In this document: piece by piece, positions 54,975-64,000 of the stretch | Position numbering within the stretch: the stretch's first letter is position 1 | How the letters are laid out: every line of letters starts with the position of its first letter | Source of the DNA: Ochotona curzoniae | Lineage: Eukaryota; Chordata; Mammalia; Lagomorpha; Ochotonidae | Assembly (NCBI RefSeq): GCF_017591425.1 | Contig: NW_024465751.1 | Location: 4,960,001 to 5,024,000 of the forward strand | Reading direction: 5' to 3' | DNA: 64,000 nt | Notes under the pieces: model-generated | Database searches by the model: none | Told to the model about the DNA's origin: nothing | The model's input: only the letters and a program-made list of their open reading frames with translations | Position numbers and translations under genes: made by a program

Positions 54975-55304
54975 AAAACTATATATTTATTTATTTATTT
55001 GGAGAGATGGAGAGAGGGAGAGATCTTCCATCTGCTACTTAACTCCCCAAGTGACCACTAAACCTGGTGTTGTGCCAGAGTGAACCCAGCAGCCAGGAAC
55101 ATTTTCCAGTTCTCCCAAGTGGGTGCACAGGTTCAAGCACTTATACCACACTACATGGCTTTCCCAGTCCATTCACAGGGAGCTGGAATGGAATTGGAGT
55201 AGGTGTTACTCGAACTGGTGTCCATTTGAAGTGTCAGTACTGTAGACAGCAGTTTGACCCTGTTATGCTGGAGTGCTGGCCCCACAATGTGCTGTTTTAG
55301 CACA
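54975..55304 (-). mobile_element. Old C-type SINE
   Basis: Minus orientation: ATATATTTATTTATTTATTT, GATCTTCCATCTGCTACTTA, CACAGGGAGCTGGAATGGAA, and the end TGGAGTGCTGGCCCC. Confidence 0.85.
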
Positions 55305-55640
55305 GGTGCACATTTTATAATATATGAATTATTTCGCTCATAAGTGGATTCTAAAAACCAATTTTATTTGATAGAAGTTAAGAATATAGTAGTGGCTGTC
55401 AGAGGTGGAGGAAGAAAAGAGATGAGAGAGGAGAGTGGATTGTTATCAATGTGTACAATGCTTTAATCAGGAAGAAGGGATAGCCTCTGATATTTATTGC
55501 ACAGTAGGGCGATGACAAGTGTATATTTCATTGAGTTAGAAGAACAGATTTTGGATTTTTACAACCAAAAGTTAGAAATAATTTATGGTTGTATACATAA
55601 TAAATATCCTCTCACAATTTGAAAGAGTGCATGCTGCTAC
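55305..55640 (+). mobile_element. L1 3' UTR fragment, sense
   Basis: CTCATAAGTGGATTCTAAAA, GTAGTGGCTGTCAGAGGTGG, TTATTGCACAGTAGGGCGAT and GTATATTTCATTGAGTTAGA follow the L1MA/B-type 3' UTR order (ACTCATAGAAGCAGAG ... GGTGGTTACCAGGGGC ... TATTGCACAGCATGGTGAC). Ends near TATCCTCTCACAATTTG. Confidence 0.75.
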
Positions 55641-55644
55641 TGAG

Positions 55645-55962
55645 AGAAACAGGAGTCAGGGAAGACATTCAGCACAGTAACGAAGACGCCCTAGGGATGT
55701 CGGCATCTCTTATTGGACTGTCTGAGTTTGAGTCTCAGTTCAGGTGCTGAGTCCATCGTCCTGCATGTGCAGGGTCCTCAGGCTTTGGGCTGTCCTCAAA
55801 TTCTTGGGTTCTTGCTAAGCATATGGAAGACCAAATTGACAGCAAAGCTCCTGGTTTGAGCCTTGTCTGTTTCTTGTATTGTAGGCATTTGAATAAAGCA
55901 CTAGAAATGGAAGATCTCTCTATGTATTTTCCAAATAAGTAAAATCATAAAAAAAAAAAGTC
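55645..55962 (+). mobile_element. Rearranged C-type SINE
   Basis: Head-like and tail-like parts are in plus orientation (TGTCGGCATCTCTTATTGGA; GGAAGATCTCTCTATGTATT with poly(A) at 55950), but the middle (GTGCAGGGTCCTCAGGCTTT, GGGCTGTCCTCAA, about 55765-55800) reads in minus orientation. Either an internal inversion, or two overlapping copies. Confidence 0.5.
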
Positions 55963-55984
55963 CTGTGAGTTGGGAAAACCAGAA

Positions 55985-56165
55985 TCCAGAGCTCATATCT
56001 ATCTTCATTAGTAGTATCTTGAAAAGGCAATTGAATCTTTCTCAGTTTATCTTCCTCATGTGTAAATGTAAGAACAGTGAAGCCTTCACAATGGCTTGCT
56101 GGAAAAAATTAATGAGATCATGCATGATGAGACACTGGTCATGAAACAATAGTATTCCAGAATGG
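55985..56165 (+). mobile_element. MIR SINE
   Basis: GAATCCAGAGCTCATATCTA, CTTGAAAAGGCAATTGAATC, CTCAGTTTATCTTCCTCATG and TGTAAATGTAAGAACAGTG follow the plus-orientation MIR order. Confidence 0.7.
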
Positions 56166-56402
56166 AGTTCTCTTCACATTTTACCTCTATTTTAATATGG
56201 AAAATTCAGATGTTTTATCAAGCTCTTGGTGAGCCAAATTTGAGCATGTACATTCTAATATCAGGTTGGTCCTCTGTAATCTACAATGCTTTGAAATGAA
56301 ACAACAGAAATGGCTTTTACTCTTTGCCTCATAACTTGTGTGTTTAGGCAGTTTGAAGAACACAAATCAAAATGCTTCTTCACATCAGTGACAACTCCTT
56401 TT

Positions 56403-56672
56403 AAAAATTGTTTTTATCTGAGAGAAACAGAGAAGGAGGGAGAGAGAGAATTTCTAATCCCCGGTTCATTCCCTAAATGCCTGTAATAGCTGGGCTGCAC
56501 CAGTTAATAGCGGAGATTGCTCATGTGGGTAGCAAGGACCCAACAACCTGATCCTGCACTGGGCATGCATCAGTATGTCGTTGGAATGAGAATCAAATCT
56601 GGGGTTTCAACTGAGACACTTCCATAAGGGAAGTGGCACCCCAAGAAACATCTTCCCTGCTGTGCCAAGTCA
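56403..56672 (-). mobile_element. Old C-type SINE
   Basis: Minus orientation: GTTTTTATCTGAGAGAAACA, CGGTTCATTCCCTAAATGCC, ending at a CTGCTGTGCCAAG head complement. Strongly diverged. Confidence 0.65.
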
Positions 56673-56879
56673 ACGTGCTTTGTGGTCATCACTGGCAAAG
56701 TGGCTGGTTTATCTTCATCTCCATGTTCCAGGAATCAGGTGACCTGGAACAAGGAGATGAGTGTGGAGAGTAACCAGCTTATAAATCATGTGAACAAGAA
56801 CTTGCTCTATTTGCTTACAGTTTTTGTAGAGCCAAATTGTGAGGATTTATATGGCTCACATCCTTTAAAAACTTTGTAA

Positions 56880-57122
56880 AAAAGATTTATTTTATTTTTT
56901 ATTGGAAAATCAGATATACAGAGAGAAGGAGAGACAGAGAGGAAGATCTTGCATCCATCGATTCACTCCCCAAGTGGCCACAATGGCTGGAACTATGCCA
57001 ATCCAAACCCAGGAACCTGGAGCCTCTTCTGGGTCTCCCAAGGCTTTGGGCCATTCTTGACTGCATTCCCAGGCCACAAGCATGGAGATGGACAGAAAGT
57101 GGTGCCACCAGGACTAGAACCA
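56880..57122 (-). mobile_element. CSINE lacking its 5' part
   Basis: Minus orientation: AAAGATTTATTTTATTTTTT, GGAAGATCTTGCATCCATCG, CACAATGGCTGGAACTATGC, ending abruptly at CCAGGACTAGAACCAG, where a second partial copy begins. Confidence 0.88.
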
Positions 57123-57372
57123 GTTACTTCACTCCCCAAACATCTGCTGCAGCCCAGAGTGAAGCCAGGAACTTCTTCTGGGTCTTTCTCATGGGTGCAG
57201 GGATCCAAGAATTTGGGCCATCCTTCATTGCTTTCCCAGGCCATCAGCAGGGAGCTGGCTTGGGAGTGGAACAGCTGTAACACTAACTGGCATCCATATA
57301 GTTCCACCACAGGTTCCAGTGTCCTATATGGACAGGTGGAAGATTAGCTGATTTGCCACCAGCCAGCTCCCA
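57123..57372 (-). mobile_element. Second C-type SINE, same orientation
   Basis: It restarts at CACTCCCCAAACATCTGCTG and runs through GCAGGGATCCAAGAATTTGG and CAGCAGGGAGCTGGCTTGGG to a TTTGCCACCAGCCAGCTCC end. It lacks the tail. With the preceding copy it forms a tandem of two incomplete SINEs. Confidence 0.75.
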
Positions 57373-57589
57373 GACCTACACGTCCTTGAGTTAAAATTTA
57401 GCTATTCAATGGAAACAGGTTTGAACATGAAGGCAACATTAATATGCCTCCTTGGAGAAGATAGAATTGTGGTTGTCTACACATTTTTGAGAAATTCTAT
57501 GGGCTCAAACTCAAAAATGTGTTTATTTAGAATGACTGGTGATTGGCTCAAAAGGCATACTCTTGGGAATTTTGATCCAAATAGATCAG

Positions 57590-57603
57590 GTTATCACTTT
57601 TCT
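57590..57603 (+). repeat. Target duplication, left of 5S pseudogene
   Basis: GTTATCACTTTTCT, identical to 57691-57704. The last three bases overlap the 5S match. Confidence 0.85.
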
Positions 57604-57689
57604 CCCATCCAAGTACTAACCCGGAGCGACCCTGCCGAGCTTCCGAGATCAGACGAGATTGGGCGCGTTCAGGTGGTGTGGTCTTAGAC
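57601..57689 (-). pseudogene. 5S rRNA retropseudogene, 3'-truncated, tailless
   Basis: The reverse complement matches vertebrate 5S rRNA from its first base to about nucleotide 87: on the plus strand CTCCCATCCAAGTACTAACC, CTTCCGAGATCAGACGAGAT, GGGCGCGTTCAGG, ending GTCTTAGAC. I count roughly ten differences. The 3' third of the RNA is missing, and no poly(A) is present. A perfect 14-bp duplication flanks it, so it was inserted in this truncated form. The internal control region is partly kept, but it is not expected to function. A frame at 57409-57687 that runs into it is an artefact. Confidence 0.95.
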
Positions 57690-57690
57690 A

Positions 57691-57704
57691 GTTATCACTT
57701 TTCT
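57691..57704 (+). repeat. Target duplication, right of 5S pseudogene
   Basis: GTTATCACTTTTCT, identical to 57590-57603. Confidence 0.85.
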
Positions 57705-57744
57705 ATGTTAATCAATGTAATAGTAATTTTAAACTATTAGAGTT

Positions 57745-57915
57745 CTCAACAATTTCTCATTCTGACCTTTTCATATTATGAAAGGAATAATTTACAAGGG
57801 GTAACTGAGATGCAGACAAATTGAGATTTTTTTTCTAGAATCTATGTTGACCCAAGTTGGAACTTGCATCATTTCCGTCTTTAGCTTCCACTACTTCAAT
57901 CCTCTATGATCTATT
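57745..57915 (-). mobile_element. MIR SINE
   Basis: TTCATATTATGAAAGGAATA, GGGGTAACTGAGATGCAGAC and CCCAAGTTGGAACTTGCATC fit a minus-orientation MIR, with diverged parts. Confidence 0.5.
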
Positions 57916-60254
57916 ATCTCACTGACGTGTCTATTTCAAATTGGGTATTAAAAAATTCCCAAACAGCATTTCCACACATTAGATGTCATATATCTCACAT
58001 ATTTAGCCAATTAAAAAATAATTAAACAATTAAATGATTTATTCCTTGATGAACATTTCATCAACAAATAATTAGTGATTTCTAATTAGGTTGACAATAC
58101 TCAGAGGGAAAATGTAGATTTAAGCGATGAGTCTGTCACCCTCCCATTGAGGATTGATAGTATTTCTAGGTCCACATATACATGATGAATTTACTTTTGA
58201 CTTGAAGCAGAGCATAAGGGTATTTTCAATTGTGATAAGCTGACACAAAATGTCTGACACTGCCTACAAGAGAATTTGTGAACATTTTCTCAGGGAGTTA
58301 GTCATAGCTATTCATTTTAAGAAGAGGAACTCTTCCATCTTGCAGTGTCATGTTTACTGCAACATTTTGGAGTGAGCTCAAAGGGTTTGCTTTATGTTGG
58401 CTCAGCTTCTCCACTGATAGAGGGTCATTCCCAATGAGTTAAATGCCTTGGGATTTATCTTGAACTATGTAAGCAGTGAGCATAAGGAATTGGAAAACAT
58501 TTGAATTAAAGAAATAAACATTTACATAGTTGGAGGAAAAAATAGTTAACTCTCTGACCATCTGTAAAACATGTTTTGTGTTACTCAGTATTCAGCTCAC
58601 ACAACAGACAGATGAATAGCGATAACTTGTTCAAGATTACAGGTTAAGTCACCTGACACACCGCCATATTCTCACTGTCAAATATTTTTTCCCCATCCTG
58701 GAATAGTATCAGATACTTTAAAAATGACCAATGCAAAACATCCATCTGGGACTAAGATTCTTCAAGTTTCAAGTTGGAAAATTATGGGCTTCCCATCTTA
58801 CTAAACAGAAATGCTGTGAGGATGAACTGTAGGTCTGTCAAAAAGGCTGGTCTATAAATGTTGAATTAGACAAGCTTTGGCTATTGCCTTTATGGCTGTC
58901 TTTAGCACACTATTAAATTGCTTTGCCATAGAATGTTTTGCAGCAAAACCTATTATGTAAATCTCAGGTTTGTACTAGAGTTTAAGTGCATTGAGGTTAG
59001 AGCTTTTTCATATTTGAATTCCATATCATCTAGCAGAGTTTACGTACACAAACATCCTAACAAAAGAAATTTCTATGCCCTTCCCTTCTTGATAAGGGAT
59101 GTTCAGCTAGAATCACTGAATGGGTTTTACACAGGAATTAAGTTCACTCCTTACCAGCACTCTGCAATTTTAGCTGCAAGTGTTGATGGAAAAGGTCACA
59201 GAGTCCAGGCCACTCTTCAGTGGAAATGAAACTAGAGAAGGGCATGGGGCCAAAAATAGGGCCCTTTTCCAAGTGGTGTTTGGGGACACAGATTTCAGCA
59301 CTTCAAGTGTCTACAAGTCCTTATTAAAAGCCCTGCTCAGGATTGGCAGGGACTTGAGGGACCTGCTGCAGAAGAGCGGAGGTGCCCTTTGCTACTAACA
59401 TCACTCAGCAGAAAGGAATGCATCTCAAATACCTTTGATAACTCGTTCACTGTATACGACCCTTGTAGTCCTAACAATCTGGCTCTATTTTCAATTGACA
59501 TAGCGCAGGAAGCTGACTGATGATAGCAAAGGAAGAGTGTGTTTGTTTGGAGGAAGGCTTAATAGGAAATACAGTTACCTGGGCCCTCTTCGAAATGCCT
59601 TCTTTTCTCTATGAAAGAAGAGTGATGCTAGAAAAAGACATTGTGTTATAGAATAAAATTTGCATATTTTTATAGTCTCTCTGTTGCCTAGACATTATAG
59701 TTTAAAAAACACTTTTTGGAATCTGTGAAAATCCTTGAAAGTAGATACAGCCACATGTGTCCCATTTCTAATAATACACTCATTACTTTAAAAGCTTGGT
59801 AGCCTGTTAGAACTTATAACTTAAATATTTATACTTATGATTACATGAAATTCATGTTAATATAAAATCTTTTGTTGTTGCTCTTCTTCTACATGTGTGA
59901 ATATGTAAGAATCAGAATTTCTATTTTGAATTTTCCGAATATTCTTGAAACACCTGTATACATTGGCAATTCAACTGAGAATCTATGACTCCAAATTTTA
60001 CTCTAATAATATCAGTTTTCACGAACTCTGTACACACTGCTGTGCATTTACAACTTGCCCATGTAACTTTCGCAACCGAGGAAGTTGTATGCCATTTACT
60101 TTAGCCAAGAATGTGATGATTTGATTTTACTAACGCTAGGTGCTCAACAAAGATAGAATGAAGATTGAATCAAAGTCTTAACATTCTCGCCAGTGCTCTG
60201 AGTCTGGTGAGATAACCAGCTTTATCTTTTCCCCTCCCGTTGTCTCTACACACA
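57916..60254. other. Unassigned sequence
   Basis: About 2.3 kb with no SINE or L1. The part 58800-58880 (GCTGTGAGGATGAACTGTAG) weakly resembles MIR. The part 59080-59400 is of mixed composition with frames of 70-100 codons that I do not recognise. Confidence 0.4.
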
Positions 60255-60515
60255 AAGTATCATCTCCTTCTGTAACTTCATTTATGCTATTCCCTTTACG
60301 TGGGATGACTTTTCTATATTCAGTTCAGTAAACTCAGTGTATCCACAGGCTTTCGGCTTATACATCTTTGAGGCAAACCTGCCTAAAAATTTCTTCATGA
60401 TGTGTAAGTAAAATGGCTTATATCATGTTATACCATTCTGATCAAATCTAAAACATAATCTATTGTTGATACATTGTATTCATGTTTTCCTATGACATGT
60501 TTCCTACTAAGAACT
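60255..60515 (+). mobile_element. L2 LINE fragment
   Basis: CATTTATGCTATTCCCTTTA, CGTGGGATGACTTTTC, GGCTTATACATCTTTGAGGC and AACCTGCCTAAAAATTTC follow the L2 3' region in plus orientation. Confidence 0.55.
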
Positions 60516-60554
60516 TGTAAGAGAGTTTGACATTGTTTGGATCAGAAACACACA

Positions 60555-60930
60555 CGCACCCTCCCCCAAAACTGATGTTCTACTAACCCCTCATTTCCAT
60601 GAAAGTAGCATTATACTTAAATAGGTTCTTACAGATGTACGGAAGGTAAGGTCATGTAGGACCAATGGGGGCCCTTATGTGATGTCCTTATAAGAGAGAC
60701 AGACACACAGAGAAATCGACGTGACTCTGCGGAACAGCGATTGTGGAGAGGCAATACAAGACTGAGAGTGAGAGGGTTGCCAACAGCCACCGGAAGCAGA
60801 AGGTTCTCTCCTCAAGCCTTCAGAGACTGGTCTTGCTGCTGACAGTGCAACTTTAGATTTCTGGGCATTGCTGCTGCTTTTTGCCATTGACTTTGTGGCA
60901 CCTTGCTAGAGCAGTCTCATAAGCTGGCAT
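60555..60930 (+). mobile_element. MLT1-type LTR (ERVL-MaLR)
   Basis: AAAACTGATGTTCTACTAAC, GGGGGCCCTTATGTGATGTC, CTTATAAGAGAGACAGACAC, GGTTGCCAACAGCCACCGGA and CAACTTTAGATTTCTGGGCA follow the MLT1 order (CCTAACCCCCAGTACC ... GGTGTCCTTATAAGAAGAG ... CCTTGATCTTGGACTTCCAG). Plus orientation, no internal region. Confidence 0.75.
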
Positions 60931-61339
60931 TCACTATCATGGATACAATATCATGATAGATCTTGGTATACAGTAGATAGTCAAATGACTAATTGTCATT
61001 TATCTGGACATTTTTGAATGTCCCTTTGTTTTCCCTACCCCTATTTACCAGCCATCAAAATTCTCTTGACACAGAAGTACTTGGGAGAAAAGACTTTTTC
61101 TGGGAACTTTTCCTTTGGAAAAAGAAATCTGTAATCAATGCAGTTCTTCTCTTCTGGATTCTTACACTTGCTTATTTTTTAAGGTCTTTTTAAAAAAAAG
61201 CTAGCTATTTCAGTGTACCACCATGCCTACTTCACCTCCAAAGTTTCCATGTACTTTGAGATCTGGAGGAAATTTTCTTTCTGTTTTATCATGAATTATA
61301 TATTATTCAGAACCCATTAACAGTGTAATTGAGTCACGA
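60931..61339. other. Unassigned sequence
   Basis: Nothing recognised. Confidence 0.35.
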
Positions 61340-61510
61340 CTGGATCCTGTATTGTCCACATTTTCAAATGGTAATGAGGAAGTAAATCTCAGATTGTCAT
61401 ATACCTTTCTCAGGGCATTGGGATAAGGCAAGATAAAGTCAGGGTTTGAACCCTGGTTAGTCAGATTTCACGATACAATCTTTCTATCTCTGCATTTCAG
61501 TAAGACCTCA
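61340..61510 (-). mobile_element. MIR SINE
   Basis: CACATTTTCAAATGGTAATG, AGGAAGTAAATCTCAGATTG and GTCAGGGTTTGAACCCTGGT match the minus-orientation MIR order including the tRNA-like box complement. Confidence 0.7.
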
Positions 61511-62289
61511 GAGTGGTTACGATTGGCTAATGTCCTCAATTGCCCTTTCTGTCACTGAAGAAGAAATTGGAGACATCTGACCAGTGACAAGAGCTGAGCT
61601 TACAGATATGTGGGATGGGTAATGCTGTCCATCGTGAAGAGCTGGCAAGCCAGGACAGCAGCAAACACACACAGATGCTTCTGCTAATCTCCTATCAGGA
61701 GCAACTGTACATCCCAGATTCCCATGGGATCATGCACTCTGATCTAGTTGTCCCAAACTAGTGATTCAGCTTGTATTAAGTGCAAGTTGGATTGTGTTCA
61801 TAAATGGTGACAGAAAAGAATAGGACCTGGGAAGTTGCCAACATGCTATCTTCCTCCTATTTCCAGGGGGTACTTTGCCCTCAGAGTCTTCTTTCTTAAA
61901 ATGTGCCTTACAGACTGGCATGGGGACGCTCTTCAGAAATCTGGAATACTCTGGCTACAAGGGAAATACAGAAATGCCAGCAATTCTACTTATCTAAATT
62001 AAGTCCATGCACCAGAAGATTGTTTTTTCAGTATTCCAAGAGCTACGTCAAGAACTGTTGTGGCTGCTCTGAGAACAAAGGGAGTTTCAGAATATCCATG
62101 GAAAACATAAACATAATGCAAACTTTCCATGAATCTTTTTAAAAACCTCTCTTCTGTTCACGGTAGTTTTTGATGATTTTTGCAGAATCAGTTGTGGTTC
62201 AACCCCATTATCTTAATTTACCTATTTAAAATCTAATTGTGCCAATATTAATTTTGTTAAAATGCATAGTCAGCAATGGCTTTAATAAC
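61511..62289. other. Unassigned sequence
   Basis: No repeat or gene recognised; the frame at 61903-62142 is unknown. Confidence 0.35.
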
Positions 62290-62405
62290 GACATGCCGGA
62301 GTGGTTGATGTAAACAACGTTTATTTCTCACAGTTGTGCAAACTGTTAAGGCCAAGATCAATTGCAACTGCCAGCAGATTCAGTTCCTGGTGAGCGAGGC
62401 AGAGG
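62290..62405 (-). mobile_element. MLT1-type LTR 3' end (ERVL-MaLR)
   Basis: ACGTTTATTTCTCACAGTTG, GTTAAGGCCAAGATCAATTG and CAGCAGATTCAGTTCCTGGT match the antisense MLT1 end (AATTTATTTCTCACAGTTCT ... CAAGATCAAGGTGCCGGCAG). It is cut by the CT repeat and SINE to its right. Confidence 0.7.
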
Positions 62406-62414
62406 AGAAAGAAG

Positions 62415-62418
<4 letters not shown>

Positions 62419-62458
<40 letters not shown>
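62419..62458. repeat. (CT)n microsatellite
   Basis: About 20 uninterrupted CT units, at the tail side of the SINE that follows. Confidence 0.95.
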
Positions 62459-62463
<5 letters not shown>

Positions 62464-62690
62464 GAAAGAGTGAATCACAGAAAGAAGGGGTGGGGAGAGG
62501 GGCACAGAGAGTGTGTGTGTGTGTGAGAGAATCTCACTCAGGGTTGGCAGGATTTGAATATGTGGGCCATCCTTTGCTGCCTTCCCAGACCTTTAGCTGT
62601 AGCAAAACATCAGCTGGTATTGACCTACACGCCTCCGGAAAGCCAGGCACAGGCAGCAGACCCACCTGGCTGACTCTGAAAAGAATGGGT
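62459..62690 (-). mobile_element. Old C-type SINE
   Basis: Minus orientation: AGAGTGAATCACAGAAAGAA, a (GT)n at 62511-62524, GTGGGCCATCCTTTGCTGCC, TTCCCAGACCTTTAGC. Diverged and incomplete. Confidence 0.6.
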
Positions 62691-63199
62691 TTCTTGTTGG
62701 CCTCTGCCTGTATGAACTATGTGATTTTGGACCATATTCTAACCGTTTTGAAGGAGCTAGTACTGGCAATGTCTGTAATAATTTTTTTTAATATAACTGA
62801 TTATTAAAAAGGATTTAACTCTTAAACCAGAAATGTTTTGTATGTATAGTGAAATAAAGAAAAAAGAGAAGAGAAGCCAAGTCTCTATGTGAAAATAATA
62901 TAATAAGTATAATCAAAATGGTGGAGTTCAAAATCATGTAATGACCACTTTAGAATTAATTTGGGTGAGACTACCATTGGGTGCTAAAATAGAAGATGAA
63001 AATCAACCGTGGAACATAATTTTGCACAGCAGCAACTATTCTCCTTTGAAATATATATTCATTTCAAAGGTGAGCAAAATGTTTTCAGCATTAAAAAAAA
63101 GTGATTGGGAAAGCTGTTATGGCACTGTGTGTTAAACGAATGCTTGTATCTTGTACCTGATTGCTCTTAGCGGTCCTGGCTCCCTCTTCTGTTTCAGCT
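62691..63199. other. Unassigned sequence
   Basis: Nothing recognised. Confidence 0.35.
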
Positions 63200-63416
63200 T
63201 CTTACTAATTAACCAGGACAGGCAACATGTAATGGCTCAGTAGCCCCCACCTGGAAGACCCTGATGAGCTTCATGGTTCCTGGGTTTGAACTGGCCCAGC
63301 ACTGGCTGCTGTAGGTATTTGAGTAATACACTCATGAATGGAAGATATTCTCTTTCTCTCTCTCTTTCTTCTCTCTTTCCCTGATCCTCTTTTAAATAAA
63401 TCAATCTTTAAAAACT
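63200..63416 (+). mobile_element. C-type SINE with internal deletion
   Basis: A short head-like part (ATGTAATGGCTCAGTAGCCC) is joined to CACCTGGAAGACCCTGATGA and a complete tail (GGTATTTGAGTAATACACTC, TTAAATAAATCAATCTTTAA). The body with the CCCATATGGG box is missing. Confidence 0.75.
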
Positions 63417-64000
63417 GACACCAAATTATCAAAGTTCATATCATCATTAATGAGGCAAATTGATCTCATACACTACCAGATAAAAGCAATGAGTAAACAA
63501 CATCACTGATGCAATATTTTGTCCAAAAATGCATAACTTGGATCTCCAATCTTGGGGAAGTAATGGGCAAATTAAATAGAAATCCATAGAACAGCACAAT
63601 AGTTCTATAATATTTAAGCATTTTTTGAGATCATTGAAAATCTAAGAAAGGTGGAGTAACTGATGAAAGTTGAAGGAGAAAAGATATCCTTATAATCTGA
63701 ACAACATGTGATACTAAATTGAATTCTTCTGTTATAAAGAATATTATTAGGACAATTAGTGAAATTTAAATGGGTCTCCATATAAATAAATGGAGATAGA
63801 GTAGTTACATTTGATTACTCTTATAGTTTTTTTTAAATCTTTTACTTAGTTTCCAATAAAGCATGGAAAAATCATGAAACCACTTGAATTCTGATTGGAA
63901 ATCACCCCACATGAGGGAAACCCAATTCTATAAAGGATTTTTTAGTGGAAACTAGACATGGTATGAATTTGGGAAGACTTTTTACCATTTTAATTTTCAG
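63417..64000. other. Unassigned, possibly an old dispersed repeat
   Basis: TTATTAGGACAATTAGTGAA, followed by ATTTAAATGGGTCTCC, resembles a motif common in old mammalian dispersed repeats (GGACAATTGGGGAAATTTGA), but I cannot name the family. No gene seen up to the window edge. Confidence 0.35.

Noticed and set aside
57409..57687. 92-codon plus frame
   Set aside because: It runs into the antisense of the 5S pseudogene, so the end of the frame is not protein-derived.
5588..62458. Microsatellites as possible functional signals
   Set aside because: The CA, CT, GA and GT runs lie mostly in or beside SINE/L1 tails and are explained by slippage.
1..64000. CRISPR arrays, operons, bacterial or phage systems
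   Set aside because: No regularly spaced repeats or dense coding; SINE, L1, MIR and LTR content shows a mammalian nuclear genome.

Overview
The window is mammalian nuclear DNA, AT-rich and full of interspersed repeats. I found no intact protein-coding gene, no convincing exon chain, no CpG island and no CRISPR-like array. The most telling clue to the organism is a tRNA-derived SINE present about 29 times on both strands. Its young copies have a head reading GTGGCCTAGTGGCTAAAGTC, a body with CCCATATGGG and CTTGGGGAGTGAATCA, and a tail reading GTATATCTGACTTT then AATAAATAAATC. This is the lagomorph C-type SINE (CSINE). The young form fits pika (Ochotona) better than rabbit or hare from what I remember of both; older, more diverged copies have the rabbit-like head GGCTAATCCTC. 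Lagomorph is near certain; pika is probable.

Layout. 1-7.1 kb: old repeats (hAT-like, MIR, L2), three CSINEs and a head-to-head pair of L1 fragments. 7103-7901: a solo LTR of a class II (ERVK/betaretrovirus-like) endogenous retrovirus with a perfect 6-bp target duplication. 8-16.9 kb: CSINEs, MLT1 (MaLR) LTR pieces and a 5' half of tRNA-Ile(UAU) that looks retrotransposed. 16.9-18.6 kb: a long old antisense L1. 20.2-20.7 kb: a CSINE whose tail was the landing site of a second, ~90-bp polyadenylated insert flanked by a 25-30 bp duplication. 26-32 kb: more L1, MIR and CSINE, a strong G-quadruplex motif, and a younger 5'-truncated L1 with target duplication. 33-46 kb: CSINEs including a nested inverted pair, and a 55-bp dispersed duplication. 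45-51 kb: two copies of the same L1 3' UTR in opposite orientation. 51-64 kb: L2, MIR, L1, CSINE and MLT1 remnants, and a tailless 5S rRNA retropseudogene with a 14-bp duplication.

Biologically this looks like intergenic sequence or the inside of a very large intron, shaped by L1 machinery acting on its own RNA, on CSINE RNA and on cellular Pol III RNAs. Sequences between repeats are mostly unrecognised; four (12.5-12.85, 30.4-30.9, 46.8-47.0 and 47.8-48.1 kb) are flagged as candidate conserved elements on appearance only. I do not see an undescribed biological system; the most interesting items are the two Pol III RNA retropseudogenes, the small 3'-end retrocopy and the solo LTR. All family assignments come from reading motifs against remembered consensus sequences; element boundaries are approximate unless a target duplication is stated.
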